From Adiantum capillus-veneris (taxonomy: Eukaryota > Streptophyta > Polypodiopsida > Polypodiales > Pteridaceae), in NCBI GenBank assembly GCA_014529385.2, contig CM043958.1, forward strand, positions 118,227,018 to 118,291,017: a stretch of 64,000 nucleotides of DNA, written 5' to 3'. Both the position numbers and the translations under genes were made by a program. Shown piece by piece: positions 1 to 11,145 of the stretch. The notes below the pieces were generated by a model, which saw only the letters and a program-made list of their open reading frames with translations, was not told the DNA's origin and made no database searches. How positions within the stretch are numbered: position 1 is the stretch's first letter; each line of letters starts with the position of its first letter.

Positions 1-594
1 CCAATCCTTTATCTCTCTAGTGGCTATCAATTTCTCCCCCCTCTCTCCTAAAAGGGGGTCCCTCCAAAAACGTGTTGATCATTCCCTCCCTCTCTCTCTA
101 CTGTACCATGTCTCACTTCTCTTTACTTCACCTTGCAAGAGTTGCTTCTCTCTCCTTCCTTTCAATTTTCCCTCCCAAAAGCTCTACAGTAGAAGTTTGA
201 ACCTCCTTTCCCTCCTCAAGCTTACTGCATTCTCCTCAAGCTTGCAGCAGTCTCCTCAAGTTGACGTTCTCCATTTCTCCATGAGCCTCACTAAACACCT
301 CTACCTAAAGCTGAAGATCTACAACATATCCTTCTTCTAGATCGTCCCTCTTTCTTTCCTCAACAGGTTTCTTGCTCCTTCTCCATTGTGCTCTCTAGAG
401 AGGATCTACTTCCCTCTCAAGCTTTGCAACATTATCTTCCCCATTAAGCCAACAAGAAGGTGGAGCAGTATAGCAGTAAGTGGCATCCTTCATCTTTGTG
501 TACCATCAAGAATCTTGCTCTTTATACAGTTGAGAACATGGATGTGCAATGTATAATCATAAGTGTTTGTTTGTAGGTTGTGCCACTATTCCCC
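1..594 (+). other. Pyrimidine-rich leader of family A copy 1
   Basis: No protein gene is supported here. The first 470 bases are strongly C/T-rich with many CTCTC and CCTC runs, like a plant 5' leader. A GTAAGTGG donor-like site near 475 and a TTTGTAG acceptor-like site near 575 suggest a 5' UTR intron just ahead of the ATG at 595. A 106-codon open stretch at 20-340 is low-complexity Ser/Leu and is not credible as a protein. Confidence 0.4.
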
Positions 595-1661
595 ATGGCA
601 TCATCAGGTACTCAACAACCTAGGAGTGTCATTGACTCCATTTCATGCAGCAATGTACAATATGACAGTAGATGTTGGGTGACAATGGAGTTCAAAAGAT
701 TGATGTGGGTGACAAATGCAGCTCAGCTCAAGAAATTCACACAAGGTCTCAAGGAGACACATGGCTTCTCGAGCACACTATTGGAAGGGAAGGATCATGG
801 AGTTCAAGCAAACACATGACCGCAAGCGTCTTGCAAAGGTGCAACATGTGTGTGTTGCTTCACAACTAAAGCTAGAGACAACAATGGCTCCATTGAGGTT
901 TCTTGCAAACTGTAATTTCACTCCTCTCTCAAGTTTTTAGATTGTGTATTTTGCATTTTTATCGTATATATTGCTTTGATGTCTATAAGGTTTTCATTGC
1001 TTGTTCATGTTTGCAGATGTATTTCCATTTGAATTTGTAGAGTGGGAGCCAATAGAGTCCTTCATAGGAACTTTTGAGTCCATCCATGTTGACCTTGGCA
1101 CGCTACTCTATGCTGGTTGTCCAACTGTCGAGCTTGTCTCACGGGACATTTTTTTTTATAACCATGCTTATGTAACGCCTAGGCAAACTGGGTATGGTAA
1201 TCTTTATCCTGTTCATCCACCAACCTTGCAGAGTATGGAATGGCCTAAGCCAGATAGTGATTTGATCAAAGCAACCAAAAAGGAGAATCGAGGCGGATGT
1301 GCATTCAGCAATGAAGTGCACCTATGGTTCCCACAAAGCTTCCCTAACTTGGTTTATGTACTTTCATGTGTTTGTGTTTATCTTTTGATTGCAGAGTGTT
1401 CACAGTACACCAACAATGTGTATTTACAAAGGGGGAAGTGTGATCAATAGCTTCCTTGCAGTTGGATGGGAGACTAAGGTGGTCAACCACCAGGGAGATA
1501 CAATTAAGTGCTCTATAGTTGCTGAGAATGTGGTGTGTAGATACCATATTGCAAAGCAAAGCTTGTCAATTGTCTTTCTCTACAAAAGATGGAAGATTAC
1601 GAAGGGAGAATGGGAGGCACTAGACTTTGATGTTGCTTCTAGAGAATCAATTGATCTGTAA
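595..1661 (+). pseudogene. Family A protein, copy 1, frameshifted
   Basis: Unknown protein family, defined here by three copies in this window (this one, 2667-3892 and 28896-30150). The copies align by eye in order: a start of MAS type, a segment with the motif H(Y)WKG followed by LAKVQHV (near 760-850), a middle segment starting near 1015 with VEW-x2-(I/V)ES-x2-GTF and ending in YGNLYPVHPPT, and a C-terminal segment with GW-x-TK, GD-x-I-x-C, QSL, Y(K/R)RW and G-x-W-x2-LD. The frame changes at least once in the first 270 bases and again before 1390, and introns are likely (TTTGCAG before 1016; TTGCAG before 1394). No known domain is recognised; the first part could be a small SH3-like barrel, which is inference only. 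It is the 5'-most unit of a cluster mirroring the 9.85-kb element at 28.5 kb. Confidence 0.55.
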
Positions 1662-2666
1662 ATATGCCTCCACGACAATGCAGTGCACGACATCCTGGTG
1701 AATAATGGCTAGAATCTTAGTGACCTTCGCAAGTATCTTAATCTTAGATATACCTTGCCCAATCAATATGTTTTTGTAATAACACTATATTAGTGAATTT
1801 GGGAATTACCTGATTTCCACTTTCCAAATGATCTTAAGGTGTGAGCACATGGCCAAATCTTACCCAAAGTTTTGAGAGCATGGCTCAAAAGAGCTTTTCA
1901 AGTACTAATTTGTGAAAGGGTTTGGCTTTAAAAAATAGTTTGAGATTTGTCCATATGGCCAAATCTTTAAGACATTGGTGATTCCAAATTGTCTCAAAAG
2001 TCTCAAACTCTCTCATTAGGAAAAATATGAACCCTCTAGGGGCCCTTTGGGATTAAGGTTAATTAGAGGCCACCATATGAAAAGAGGGTGGTGGACACAC
2101 TCTATGCCCTCAAAAATGTAGGGGGACAAAGTAGCCTTACACTTCTTAATGGGCTCTTACCTAGTGAGAGGGGGGGAGAGTGGGCCATATGGAACCTCCA
2201 ACTTCCCATCTTTTTTATCCGGTTCTGAAAAAATCCTAAAATTTTGAAATTTTCCAAAATTTTCAAAACTCAAATTTTATCTTCTTAAACCCTCCTAAAT
2301 CTATTTTATGTCAAAAAAGCATTTTTTGACCTCAAAAAGTCAAAACATGCACACAAAAACCCTAAATTCCTTTTTTTTTTTTTAATTTGAAAAATCAATT
2401 TTTACTATCCAGAACCCCCCCAAAAGTAGTCCTTAGGCAAAAAGTGATTTTCTCTCTCTAGAACCGCTTTTCCAACCCCTCTTTGGTTGCAACCATCACA
2501 CTCATTCTCTACTCCAACACTCTCTCTCTACACCATCTCCATTGTTGCAGCAAGGAAGCTCCTCTCTTCTCCCCTACCACCTTCCATTGCCACACCAAGC
2601 AAAGGTTATCCACCTTCTCCTCCCATTGCCACAACAAGCAAGGGTTAACCACCTTCTCCTATCACT
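1662..2666. other. Non-coding, with dispersed repeat and leader-like DNA
   Basis: No gene seen. Positions about 1770-1928 match a segment near the right edge of the window (63304-63465). The stretch 2200-2480 is AT-rich with homopolymer runs. From about 2440 it becomes pyrimidine-rich (CTCTCTCTA, CACCTTCTCC repeated at about 2575-2665), resembling the leader ahead of the second family A copy. Confidence 0.5.
1770..1928 (+). repeat. Dispersed repeat, left copy
   Basis: About 160 bases starting TTTTTGTAAT and running through CATGGCCAAATCTTA and GAGCTTTTCAAGTACTA are repeated with moderate divergence at 63304-63465 in the same orientation. No coding potential, TIR or LTR is evident. It is probably a piece of an unidentified mobile element. 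Confidence 0.6.
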
Positions 2667-3892
2667 TTGTCCCACCTACATTGTAGCAACAAGCAAGGTC
2701 CTGCTCCCCCTCCTAGTTTTCTTTGTTCAACCAAGGCTAGCTCTACTTCGCAAAGACGGCCAAAGGATGAGGTCATAGCACTTGCATGCCACAACACTAG
2801 AGGTATAGATGATAAGTGGGTGCCACAAGAGTTCACCAAAGGTGCTTGGGTATACATGCAACCATCTGATATTGGCCCTCATCGTGTGTGGAATCGTGCA
2901 AACATGGATCATCATTGGAAAGGAAAGCTCCTTGGCTTCAAGAACCGCAAAGACGAGGGGACTGTAGCCATTTTGCAACATGTTTTCTCAATGTCAAGCA
3001 TGCAGTTGCAACAACCACCTTGATTTCCAACACATTGTAAGTACATATTTTGAGAATACAAAGCTAGGTGTGAAATCACAGTGTAATGTTATTATGGATT
3101 CATACTTAGGATTTTCCATGCATTTATAATCATATTTCAATCCACGTTGGTGGAGGAGCAGCCACTACATAGTCTCTCCGCGGCACATTCAATGTTATAC
3201 ATGCGGATATTGGAGCAACAATGGTCGCACATCTTTGCACAACCAAACTGGTTCAAAGAAGTATTTTCTTATGTTATCACTCCTATATTGTGCCTACTTC
3301 TACACAAGATTTTGGAATGCTTGAACCCATCAAAGTAACTTCCTTATTAATTATGGAGTGGCCGGTGCCAAATTTGTGGTCGGTAGCATCTTTCAAGAAA
3401 AAAATGATAATAGATGTCCAAAACTCTTTGAAATACTCTAAAGCTCCTAGGTCTGTGGGCTTGAGTTGGTGTTTGTCTATTCATTGTTTTCTGCACATTT
3501 TTCTAGAGTTTGGATTTGTGGAGACTACCACAATGCTTGTATGTAAAGATGTGCATTATGAGAAATTAGGAAGGCTTTTAGAAGAGGACTGGGGGCTTGT
3601 GGAGGGCATGCATAATGGGGACCGGTATCGTTGTAAGGTTGGAGCTTCAAGTATTGGAATGTGCTATTTGAAATCCTGCACGTCCTTGTACATATGATTC
3701 CACTATGATCGTTGGATGTGCAAGATTGGAGTGTGGACTCCCTTACAGAGTGTACATGGCGCTATTGCAAGCTTTGACATTGCAGTGAAGATGCCCAATG
3801 ATGCTTTGGAGGCAGTCCAAGTGAACAAGCATTGGGCTGTCAGTAATGTGCAAGAACATTTGGCTATTATGGGTTTTGAGGCCCTTCAATAA
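2667..3892 (+). pseudogene. Family A protein, copy 2, frameshifted
   Basis: Second tandem family A gene. Visible segments are: 2727-3023 with GAWVYMQPS, HHWKGKLLGFK and ILQHVFSM; 3150-3290 with VEEQPLHSLS (aligning to VEWQSVESLSG at 29297); and 3340-3892 with SVASFKKK, LGRLLEEDWG, GDRYRCKVG, YDRWMCKIGVW and a terminal segment ending NVQEHLAIMGFEALQ before TAA. The last 100 codons align closely with the C-terminus of the 28.9-kb copy. The frame breaks near 3020, 3330 and 3697, where a TGA separates it from the final part. The start is unclear: no good ATG opens the first segment. The copies are diverged enough that this is an old duplication or a separate element fragment. Confidence 0.55.
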
Positions 3893-4325
3893 GCACAATT
3901 TTGTTTACAAGGTCACAAAGTGAGAATCCTTCCACCACATTTTCAATACATCATAGTTTGTCGATCATTGGATGCTTATTGTAATGAATGTCTGCAGATT
4001 GGGAAGAGAATGAAAGAAAAATTGAAGGTCAAGGAGGACTGGGGGATGGATGGAACTATGCTATCTCTCTTATAACTTTGTAACTCTTGCAATTTTGAAA
4101 ATGGTCCCCGATGTAATCAACATGATTTGCTTTGGCAAATCATGTCTTTCAATATAATTTTTCGCATTGAGATGAGAGACCATTTTTTGGTGAAAGTGCC
4201 TTTTTTTAATATAAATGTCTTTAAAAAAGGGACCATTATAAAAGGGGGGCCACATAACTCATTCACTTTTTTGACTTTTGCAACTCTTGAGCTCCTCCAC
4301 TCTCTATCTACACCCCAGGCTAGAC
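3893..4325 (+). promoter_or_regulatory. Intergenic region with TATA box of family C copy 1
   Basis: No coding sequence beyond shadows. A good plant TATA box, ATTATAAAAG at about 4235-4244, lies about 85 bases ahead of the ATG at 4326. That fits transcription starting near 4270 and a short C/T-rich leader (CTCCTCCACTCTC). The promoter call is inference from spacing and motif only. Confidence 0.4.
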
Positions 4326-5746
4326 ATGGATGCTTCCACAGTCTCTACATCTGCACCCACATCCACCCCTTTGTCACGCTTCATCCTCTTCCTCAAGGAC
4401 ACAAAATACAAAGGGAAGCTGGACCTCTACAACTTTTGTACTCGTCTCCCTGACCTTGAAGCCACAATTGCCCTTCACATGGATGCATTTGCTGATATTT
4501 TTGCGTTCATGGAAGAGCACATCATAAAATATTTCGTATCCATCTCCCCACATGCAAGGATCTGGGTGCCTTGCAATCTTTTGTGCTACATACACAAAGG
4601 TGATTGCCCATTCTCCAAGCGGTTGCAACGATTCCAAGAAATTGCCACCAACGCAGACCATTTCTTGGACGAGCAAGCTCCAAGGGTGTCAATGCTCAAG
4701 AAGCACAAGTTGGGGGTGGAGTACATGTCTTGGCTAACAACATCTATCTTCTTGGTGAGTGAGGAACCTGATTTGGAGGAGTTCTGCTTACCACACCTTC
4801 AGGTTGGGTCCTTTATCAAGGACGCCAAGGAGAGGGAGGTTATCCCCATGAACCTTGCAGCGGAAGGAAAGACACTTTGGCTTGAGTACCCCATGGGGCT
4901 CGAGGAAGTGGTTGGCCCTAGTGACACTCCAGTGCCACTACCATTGATGGATGTGGCTATCCCAGAGGTAGAAATCAGCCGCTTCTCCTTAGTGGTAGTG
5001 GATGGGGAGGAATATGTGTTTATGCATTATTTGGAGAAAGCATTTGGCATGCGTGTGGATGAATGCTTGAGCCTGCTATGCAAAAACACCAAATGTCCCT
5101 TAGACAATACGCCAGATGCCCTAGAAAGCAAGCTCTCCCCACTTGGGGACTTTGTTGCTGACACTATTGCAGCTATATGTGCGGAGGTCCTAGAAACAGA
5201 GCAGTTGCACGTGGATGAGGAAGAATTCCAAGCCATACAAGCCAAGGTTGAGGCCGCTAGGATGCCTATGCCACTATGCAACCCCCCATCTGATGATCCA
5301 AAGCTCATAGTTGCGGTGCATGGGAGCATTGACTTGGATGGAAAGGGCAACAGGGAGGAGGACAACAAGGAGAAGGAGGTAAACTCTATCCTAATTTTCA
5401 CGTTATTTTTTTATCCTTCATTGTCTTTTTTCTCAACCTTCATTTGTTATGACAGAACGTCGTGGAGGTTGATGATTTTGTTGCAAGGACGGGTGGCAAG
5501 CGGACGGACTTTGGACCTCTGTCTTCCCTTGCGCATTACCTAGGACAACTCCCCCCTGGCGATGTCGCCATTATTCATAACGAATTTACTCCCCAAGCCC
5601 ATTTTATGACTTGGTTGTTGAAAGCTTTGAGCAAGTATTTGTGTTTGAGCGCCATTGCTCAAACTGCGCATCTTGTGGTCCTAGTGCGTAGATCCCTTGT
5701 ATGCACATCATTTGGCATTGGCTTCCGTGGTAAAGTGCTTGTCTAG
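4326..5746 (+). CDS. Family C protein, copy 1 (two exons, intact)
   Basis: Unknown protein of about 448 residues. Exon 1 is 4326-5378, the intron 5379-5455 starts GTAAAC and ends GACAG in phase 0, and exon 2 is 5456-5746. No stop or frameshift is seen, which makes this the only clearly intact long frame in the 1-9 kb cluster. The protein is acidic and Leu-rich. A conserved patch VVVDGEEYVFMHYLEKAFGM (about residues 225-244) aligns with INGKEYIPLHHIQCLLNM in the copy at 34.5 kb. Exon 2 has SSLAHYLGQL and FMTWLLKALSKYL, matching SSLMHYMPTL and MFALKILSWFL there. Both copies have a phase-0 intron at the same place, so homology is well supported although identity is low. No catalytic motif is recognised. 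The ATG at 4326 is preferred to one 48 bases upstream because of the TATA spacing. Confidence 0.6.
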
Positions 5747-6202
5747 ATAGGATACATGCTTCCATTAGCTCAAATGACCCAAAGGCCATAGTGTAGTCCC
5801 TCTTGACTGGGGAGTTGCCTTACGTGCAAGATAGGCGCCGGGAAATGGTCAAGAAAATTATGAACTCCTCAGATACATGATGTAAAATCACCTTTTTGGA
5901 AGTAATAAAAATATTCCAAATTGTCTCTCTATCTTGTACATTCTTCTAAATGTGATTTTTCAATCGTGAAAATTGTTGTAATTGGTGATATGTTTCAATA
6001 AGCTGTGTCTTTTTTGCTTGAAGTAAAAACACAACGGAAGTTGGATGCACATGATACATCTTTCAACTTACCTTAATTATGGGGAAAGTATAAACACATC
6101 TGAGGTGAAAGAAGTGGTTTCTCTAAAGTAATGATGCAAAACCAATTGCTTTTAGTTAATTTATGTTTTTAAGTATCCTGGGGGGTACAGAAGCCTACTA
6201 GG
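5747..6202. other. Non-coding AT-rich spacer
   Basis: No gene or strong structure seen. It probably contains the 3' end of family C (AATAAA-like sites near 5905 and 5995) and leads into the foldback tandem repeat. Confidence 0.4.
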
Positions 6203-6880
6203 TGCCAAAAAAAGGGTGGCCACAAGGGCATGTAAATGGCCCATCCATCAATTTTGGATGGCCAATTTGCACGCCCTTTTGGCCACCCTTTTTTTGGCAT
6301 ATGGAGCATATGTTTGCACTCAAGGACACTAGTAAAGGTGAAATTAACTTTGAATTTAAGTTTTCAAGCACACTATCACCTGCTTTAGCTCTACCTAATA
6401 CACCCCTGCACCAAAAGGCCCAATTACATTGGACATTTGAAAAAATTTAATTTAATGTTGCATAGACACTTGGTTTCACAATATGTTAACTTTTTTGATA
6501 TCATATAGGGTAAACAAAGCTTGAAATTGCCAAAAAAAGGGTAGCCACAAGGGCGCGCAAATTGCCCATCCATCAGTTTTGGATGGCCAATTTGCGCGCC
6601 CTTGTGACCACCCTTTCTTTGGCATATGGAGTATATGGTTGCACTCAACGACACTAGAAAAGGTGAGATCAACTCTGAATTTAAATTTTCAAGCACACTA
6701 TCACCTGCTTCAGCTCTACGTAATACATCCCTGCACCAAAAGGCCCAATTACATTGGACATTTGAAAAATCTAATTTAATGTTGCATAGACACCTGGTTT
6801 CACAATACGTTAACTTTTTTGATGTCCTATGGGGTAAACAAAGCTTGAAATTGCAAAAAAAAGGGTGGCCACAAGGGCCA
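6203..6880. repeat. Tandem dimer of a foldback (hairpin) repeat
   Basis: Two units of 325 and 324 bases (6203-6527 and 6528-6851) plus a 29-base start of a third. Each unit opens with a hairpin of about 100 bases: TGCCAAAAAAAGGGTGGCC pairs with GGCCACCCTTTTTTGGCA, and CCATCC pairs with GGATGG around a short loop. The remaining 225 bases are unstructured and shared by both units. The units differ at scattered bases only. A 161-codon minus-strand open frame crosses both units but is simply the repeat read in phase and is not a gene. Confidence 0.85.
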
Positions 6881-6935
6881 CGCATGGATAATAGACACAG
6901 TAGACACAACAGTTGATCATATTGTCATTGCAAAG

Positions 6936-7202
6936 TCATCTCATTACAAAGATAAGGGTGTGCAATACAAAAACAGGGGTAACTTTGGCTAATGCTCGAA
7001 GTCTCGTCGCAATCGGCGTGCAAGATAAAATATCTTTTGACTGTATTGTCACTCGCTTTGCATGAATGGCGCATAGGTTGGTATCTTCCAACACCGAAAT
7101 GATGTGGGCCTTTTCAGCTTCTTGAATAGCCTCTAGCATTATTGCTTGCATTCTATACTTCTTGAAATGCCTAATGAACCATAAGTGTCAAGAAAAAATA
7201 CA
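6936..7202 (-). pseudogene. Histone H3-like C-terminal fragment
   Basis: Minus-strand frame encoding the C-terminal half of a histone H3 fold: helix 2 as [18 protein letters not shown], then [13 protein letters not shown], which is the canonical plant/animal H3 stretch, then QSKDI. The matching region of ordinary H3 reads ALQEAAEAYLVGLFEDTNL, then [15 protein letters not shown]. The expected RRIRGERA end is replaced by an unrelated tail ending at 6936, and H3 tail, alpha-N and helix 1 are absent. It begins right after a CACAG acceptor-like site (7202), in the same phase as the preceding transposase exon (ending near 7291, GTGTGT donor-like), with one TGA between. It may therefore have been joined to the transposase as a last exon. 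It is less CENH3-like than the H3-like gene at 32.6 kb, so it looks like an independent capture. Confidence 0.75.
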
Positions 7203-7284
7203 CTGTGCAAAAAGAATGCGATGGAAAAAAAACAAACTTTAGTTTCATATATACAGATGTATTTCAATTGCAAAAATCAAATGT

Positions 7285-8960
7285 TTAACACACCATGTAA
7301 TGTGTTATGTGTGTCTCCCCCCAAGCATCCACCATTTGTGATGTAAAACTATTGATTACAAACTTTAAGGTGGATACCTCATCATTGGTTAGCTTTGCCT
7401 TTTCAAGAAGACAAAAAATATCATCAGTAGACTGCCACACATGAGCACACTTAATTCCTAGGGCTACTTCATTACCTTTTTCCACAACTGAAACTCATTG
7501 GGACTTTGGGAGTCAGAATAGTTTGAAAGCAAATGCCTGGATTTACTACCACCCTACATACTTTATTAGGGCAATCTTGTGTACTTCCAAAAGCCTTCTT
7601 GTCCTTTGATAGCTCAACTTCACCCCTATGTAGACAAATGCTCGATAGAATAGACTCGAGTTCTTGTATACACTGATCTTCTCTTCTTTCTGCAGGCTCT
7701 ATATTCCAAACGTAATTAATACGGAGCCTAAGAAACTTGTCTATAATTTGTAGAAGGGCATGAAGGGTGCACACATGCACATTTATCAGTGGTATTGGAA
7801 GAATATGATCCCAATTTGGATCATCATGTTTTGATTGGGGGGGTAATTGCTGGTCACTATTGAGGATAACTTGAAACCATTGTTGTAGTACTTTACCCAC
7901 TGCTTGTGTAGTGGGTACACCTTTCGTAGAGCTGACTGTAACTTTGCCACCCTTACCCTTACTACCTTTTGACTTGTTGGCCTTTGCACCCTTGCCCTCA
8001 GTTCCCATTGAGACTTTACTATGGCATTAATAAATGCATGGAAGGAGGTTCATTGCACCTTGCTTGCACCCTAGCATACACTTGAATGTTTTCAAGTCTC
8101 CTACCAAATGCCACTCAACTTGGAAAGTTCCAAAGCTTGAAACATGGAATCAATGTCCTTCTTATTGTTTCTAGTTGAGATCAACGATTACGGTGTGATT
8201 GAAATACCATTTCAAAGCCTCATGTGTCTCATGTGGGAGATGAAAATCTGCCAACCGCCAAATATTTTTCTATGACTGAAAACCTAAACACGTATGAATT
8301 TAGCTCGACATCAACACCCACCAAGGCCCTGCTCATCAATGTAATGCTTACCCTTTTGAGCCATTGACCTTTAACAACTTGGCACTCATCAAGCTTCATA
8401 AAAAATATCACTTTGCCATCACACTCTTCTTATGTCAACCCATAGAATCTTATCATTGACTCTTGGAGCTTCAACAAGTCAACATACACATTGTTGAACT
8501 TTTTGCAGCGGAATAATTTGTTGTCTTCTAATGGCATGTCATCCCCACATACTAAAATCTGCCCAACAAGCTTGCAACATCATTATTGGTGCACTTTTTT
8601 GCAACATTGACACTGTAAGGTGTTGGAAGAAACCAAAACAAACCTTTTGTCTAATGATTGAGTGTGAAAATTTTATACAAAGCTTCATTGGCTTTGAAAC
8701 TTATTCCTCCATTGTCATATACCTCCATCATCTCTTGAGGCGACACAATGCTCTTTAGCTCACTAAAATAATTTTTCCACAAAACATTAGCAATGACAAC
8801 ATTGGATGGATCATCCAATAGCTCTACCAACTCCTTTTGCTTGATGATATGCTACAGTAGAGCATGTTTGGTTGTTTGAGCATTGAAATCGATTCACATC
8901 ATCATTCAAGCCAAGTTTCTGCATTGAATTAGCGTTACACTAACATTCAAAACATGTAAG
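7285..8960 (-). pseudogene. Decayed DDE-type transposase, copy 1
   Basis: Relative of the transposase at 35585-37938, read on the minus strand with several stops and frameshifts. Segments in gene order: NVVIANVLWKNYFSELKSI then GISFKANEALYK (about 8860-8650), matching the GVSRRGYRAISK region; FNNVYVDLLKLQESMIRFYG then a stop, then VIFFMKLDECQ (about 8520-8380), matching VLKLDEAQ with the presumed first Asp; VEWHLVGDLKTFKCMLGC (about 8110), matching the presumed second Asp motif VEWHLSADLKALKCMFG; and NVHVCTLHALLQIIDKFLRL (about 7800), matching NVHICTMHAEIRILDKLLRL. The final exon carrying the presumed catalytic Glu is not found; an H3-like fragment sits there instead. The superfamily is not identified. 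Confidence 0.7.
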
Positions 8961-9807
8961 AAATTAGAATCTTGCATTCGTATTCTTACCGAGTTTGACG
9001 GACACGTTTCTTTCAAGCATAACCTAATATTCGTCTCTAAAGAAGAAGTTTTTTGAAAGCCACTAAATCTTAACTAACAAAACAATTTACAGCTTCAAAA
9101 TGACAGCCTTTGGGATGTTGCATTTGGTACTCGTAGAACCCATGGACCCACACAACGAATGCTCCTACCAAAACGACGACGCCTCTCATACAGGGTGTAT
9201 AATACAATCCTCCAATTCTCATATCTATCTCTATAAGAGTATTCTGCATTGACAGGCAAGCAATCTCCGAGCTTGCGAACCCGTATGCGAGTTGAACCTG
9301 CATTACGATTCAAAGACACACTGATATGAAAGTATCCTTGGAGTCCGCCGCAAAACTCATGCACTTTCATTAAAAAGTTATCACGATGATAGTGATTCCT
9401 GCAAGCCAACTGGTTAATTACAATAAGTTCAATAACCAAAAAATATATAAAAAAGCATTGTGCTTCATTGATGTTCCTTACCTAACAACTTCAAAGCTTT
9501 ATGTGTACTACATCATGCGTACTAAGTGGGCCTCTCCAACCAGGTGGATCTAAATGAAGAAATTGCTAGTTTGAACACAAAGCTGAAAATTTTACAAAGG
9601 ATATACTTAGATCCTACCATAGATAAGAAATGGCGGATGATGAAGCATCCAGCTAAATGTAGATATTGTCCAATGCCTTCTTTGACGTGGCATCTATAGA
9701 TACAAAACATCATTTCATGACAATCGAAGTGTATAGAGAACTGAATCAACATAGCAACTATAATATGTGATCCATATGTTGGTGCAAACCAAAAGAGTAC
9801 ACTTTAA
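8961..9807. other. Unassigned region with a 114-codon minus-strand frame
   Basis: A minus-strand open frame at 9095-9439 encodes an Arg-rich, partly aromatic stretch (YRDRYENWRIVLYTLYERRRRFGR). I do not recognise it, and it shows no match to the N-terminus of the other transposase copy. The rest is AT-rich with no evident gene. A plus-strand stretch near 9540-9700 has coiled-coil-like codons (NEEIASLNTKLKILQ) but is short. Confidence 0.3.
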
Positions 9808-11145
9808 CACTAGATTGGTAATCTAACAGGACATAAAAGTGTCCTTTCAGGGTTTTGGAAAAAATTTCCAAAACCATAGTAGATCCACTCATTTTGAAAA
9901 ATCCTTTCATGAGCTTATAGTTCAAGGACTACTACATATGGAAAAAATTAAAAACTTGTAAGATTTCTCATTCCTTGGTCACTTCAAGCCTCCAAAGTTG
10001 ATGGACCAGCGCGTTTTGCCCAAAACAGCAATTTCTTATGGTTGATTGCATATAAATAAGAGTGGGAATTTTTGTAGGACATGAGATAAAATGCTCCGTT
10101 AACTTCAATGGGTTGGTGATCAAAACATATGGCTGCTTTTACCTCACTATTTTTTTTCTTGGGCAAAAAAAATAGGTACAAAAAAGTTGCATTTTTGCCA
10201 TTCTGCGGACCTATCATCAAAGTTTCTATAGTCACGCTCAATATAGATACCATATACATTTTTTCTTAGTTACTTTGGGCCTTTGGATTCAAAAGGAGCT
10301 ATGGAGAATGTCAAAAGGATAATGGATCTCTTACTAAGTGGAACCTTGGGGGCAATGATAAAGTGCTAAAGACAGCAAACATGAAAAAATTGGGTTTAGC
10401 ATTATGACCTCTAGAAACCCATAGAAAGTACTCTCTCTAGCCAAGTTTGTACTTTATGATTAGATATGGTTACTACCTACAAAATACACACAATTTTCCT
10501 AAGAAACTAGCAATATTGAGAAAGTTATACTTGCTACTCTAAAATGTCTCGTATTCTTCAACAATCAAAAAACTCAACCATCATCATATACTATGCTATA
10601 TAGCATATTAGGTCCCCCAAAACTCAAGGAAGATCAGCTTTATGTTAAACATTACAGTTACACAATCAAAATTGAATTTGGATATCAAGAAAGCCACCAA
10701 AAAAATCATAAAAGTGCTAATTTTGGTCCAAAAACAGGATTATGCAATTCTTGTAAGTTGGTCATAACTTTCAATTTAACATTTAGCTCTCCGTACAAGC
10801 ATCAAAACATGTTGAGAACTATGAACGCTTATCCTCTAGCAATCTAAACCTCAAAAACATGAAGTTTAGAGTGGTATAGATTCAAAAAAAAAGAAAAAAA
10901 ACCAAAAACAGGACCCGTTTTTTCACACAGTTTAGGTTCAAAAATGTTGTGCAAGAGTAAGGTTAATGGTGAAATCGATACTCCAAAAAAAATGGCAAGT
11001 TTTTTTCAGCTCATAAGGAAACTTTGAGGATATATAGCACCTAGAAATTCATTTTCATACTCTTCAAATAATTCAAGCAAAATGGTCACTTAACAGGATA
11101 CAAAAGTGTCCAAGGACATAAAAGTGTCCTGTTACCATTCTAGTG
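9808..11145. mobile_element. Non-autonomous CACTA-ended DNA transposon, copy 1
   Basis: A 1338-bp segment beginning CACTAGATTGGTAA and ending TTACCATTCTAGTG, flanked by TTAA on both sides (9804-9807 and 11146-11149). Just inside each end lies GGACATAAAAGTGTCC or its inverse, and the right end carries it twice, as expected for CACTA subterminal repeats. No transposase frame is present; the interior is AT-rich and non-coding. A second copy with diverged but collinear interior is at 24491-25793. CACTA elements normally make 3-bp target duplications; both copies here show 4 bp instead. Confidence 0.75.

Noticed and set aside
6424-6909. 161-codon minus-strand open frame
   Set aside because: It simply crosses the tandem foldback repeat; the peptide repeats with the DNA unit.
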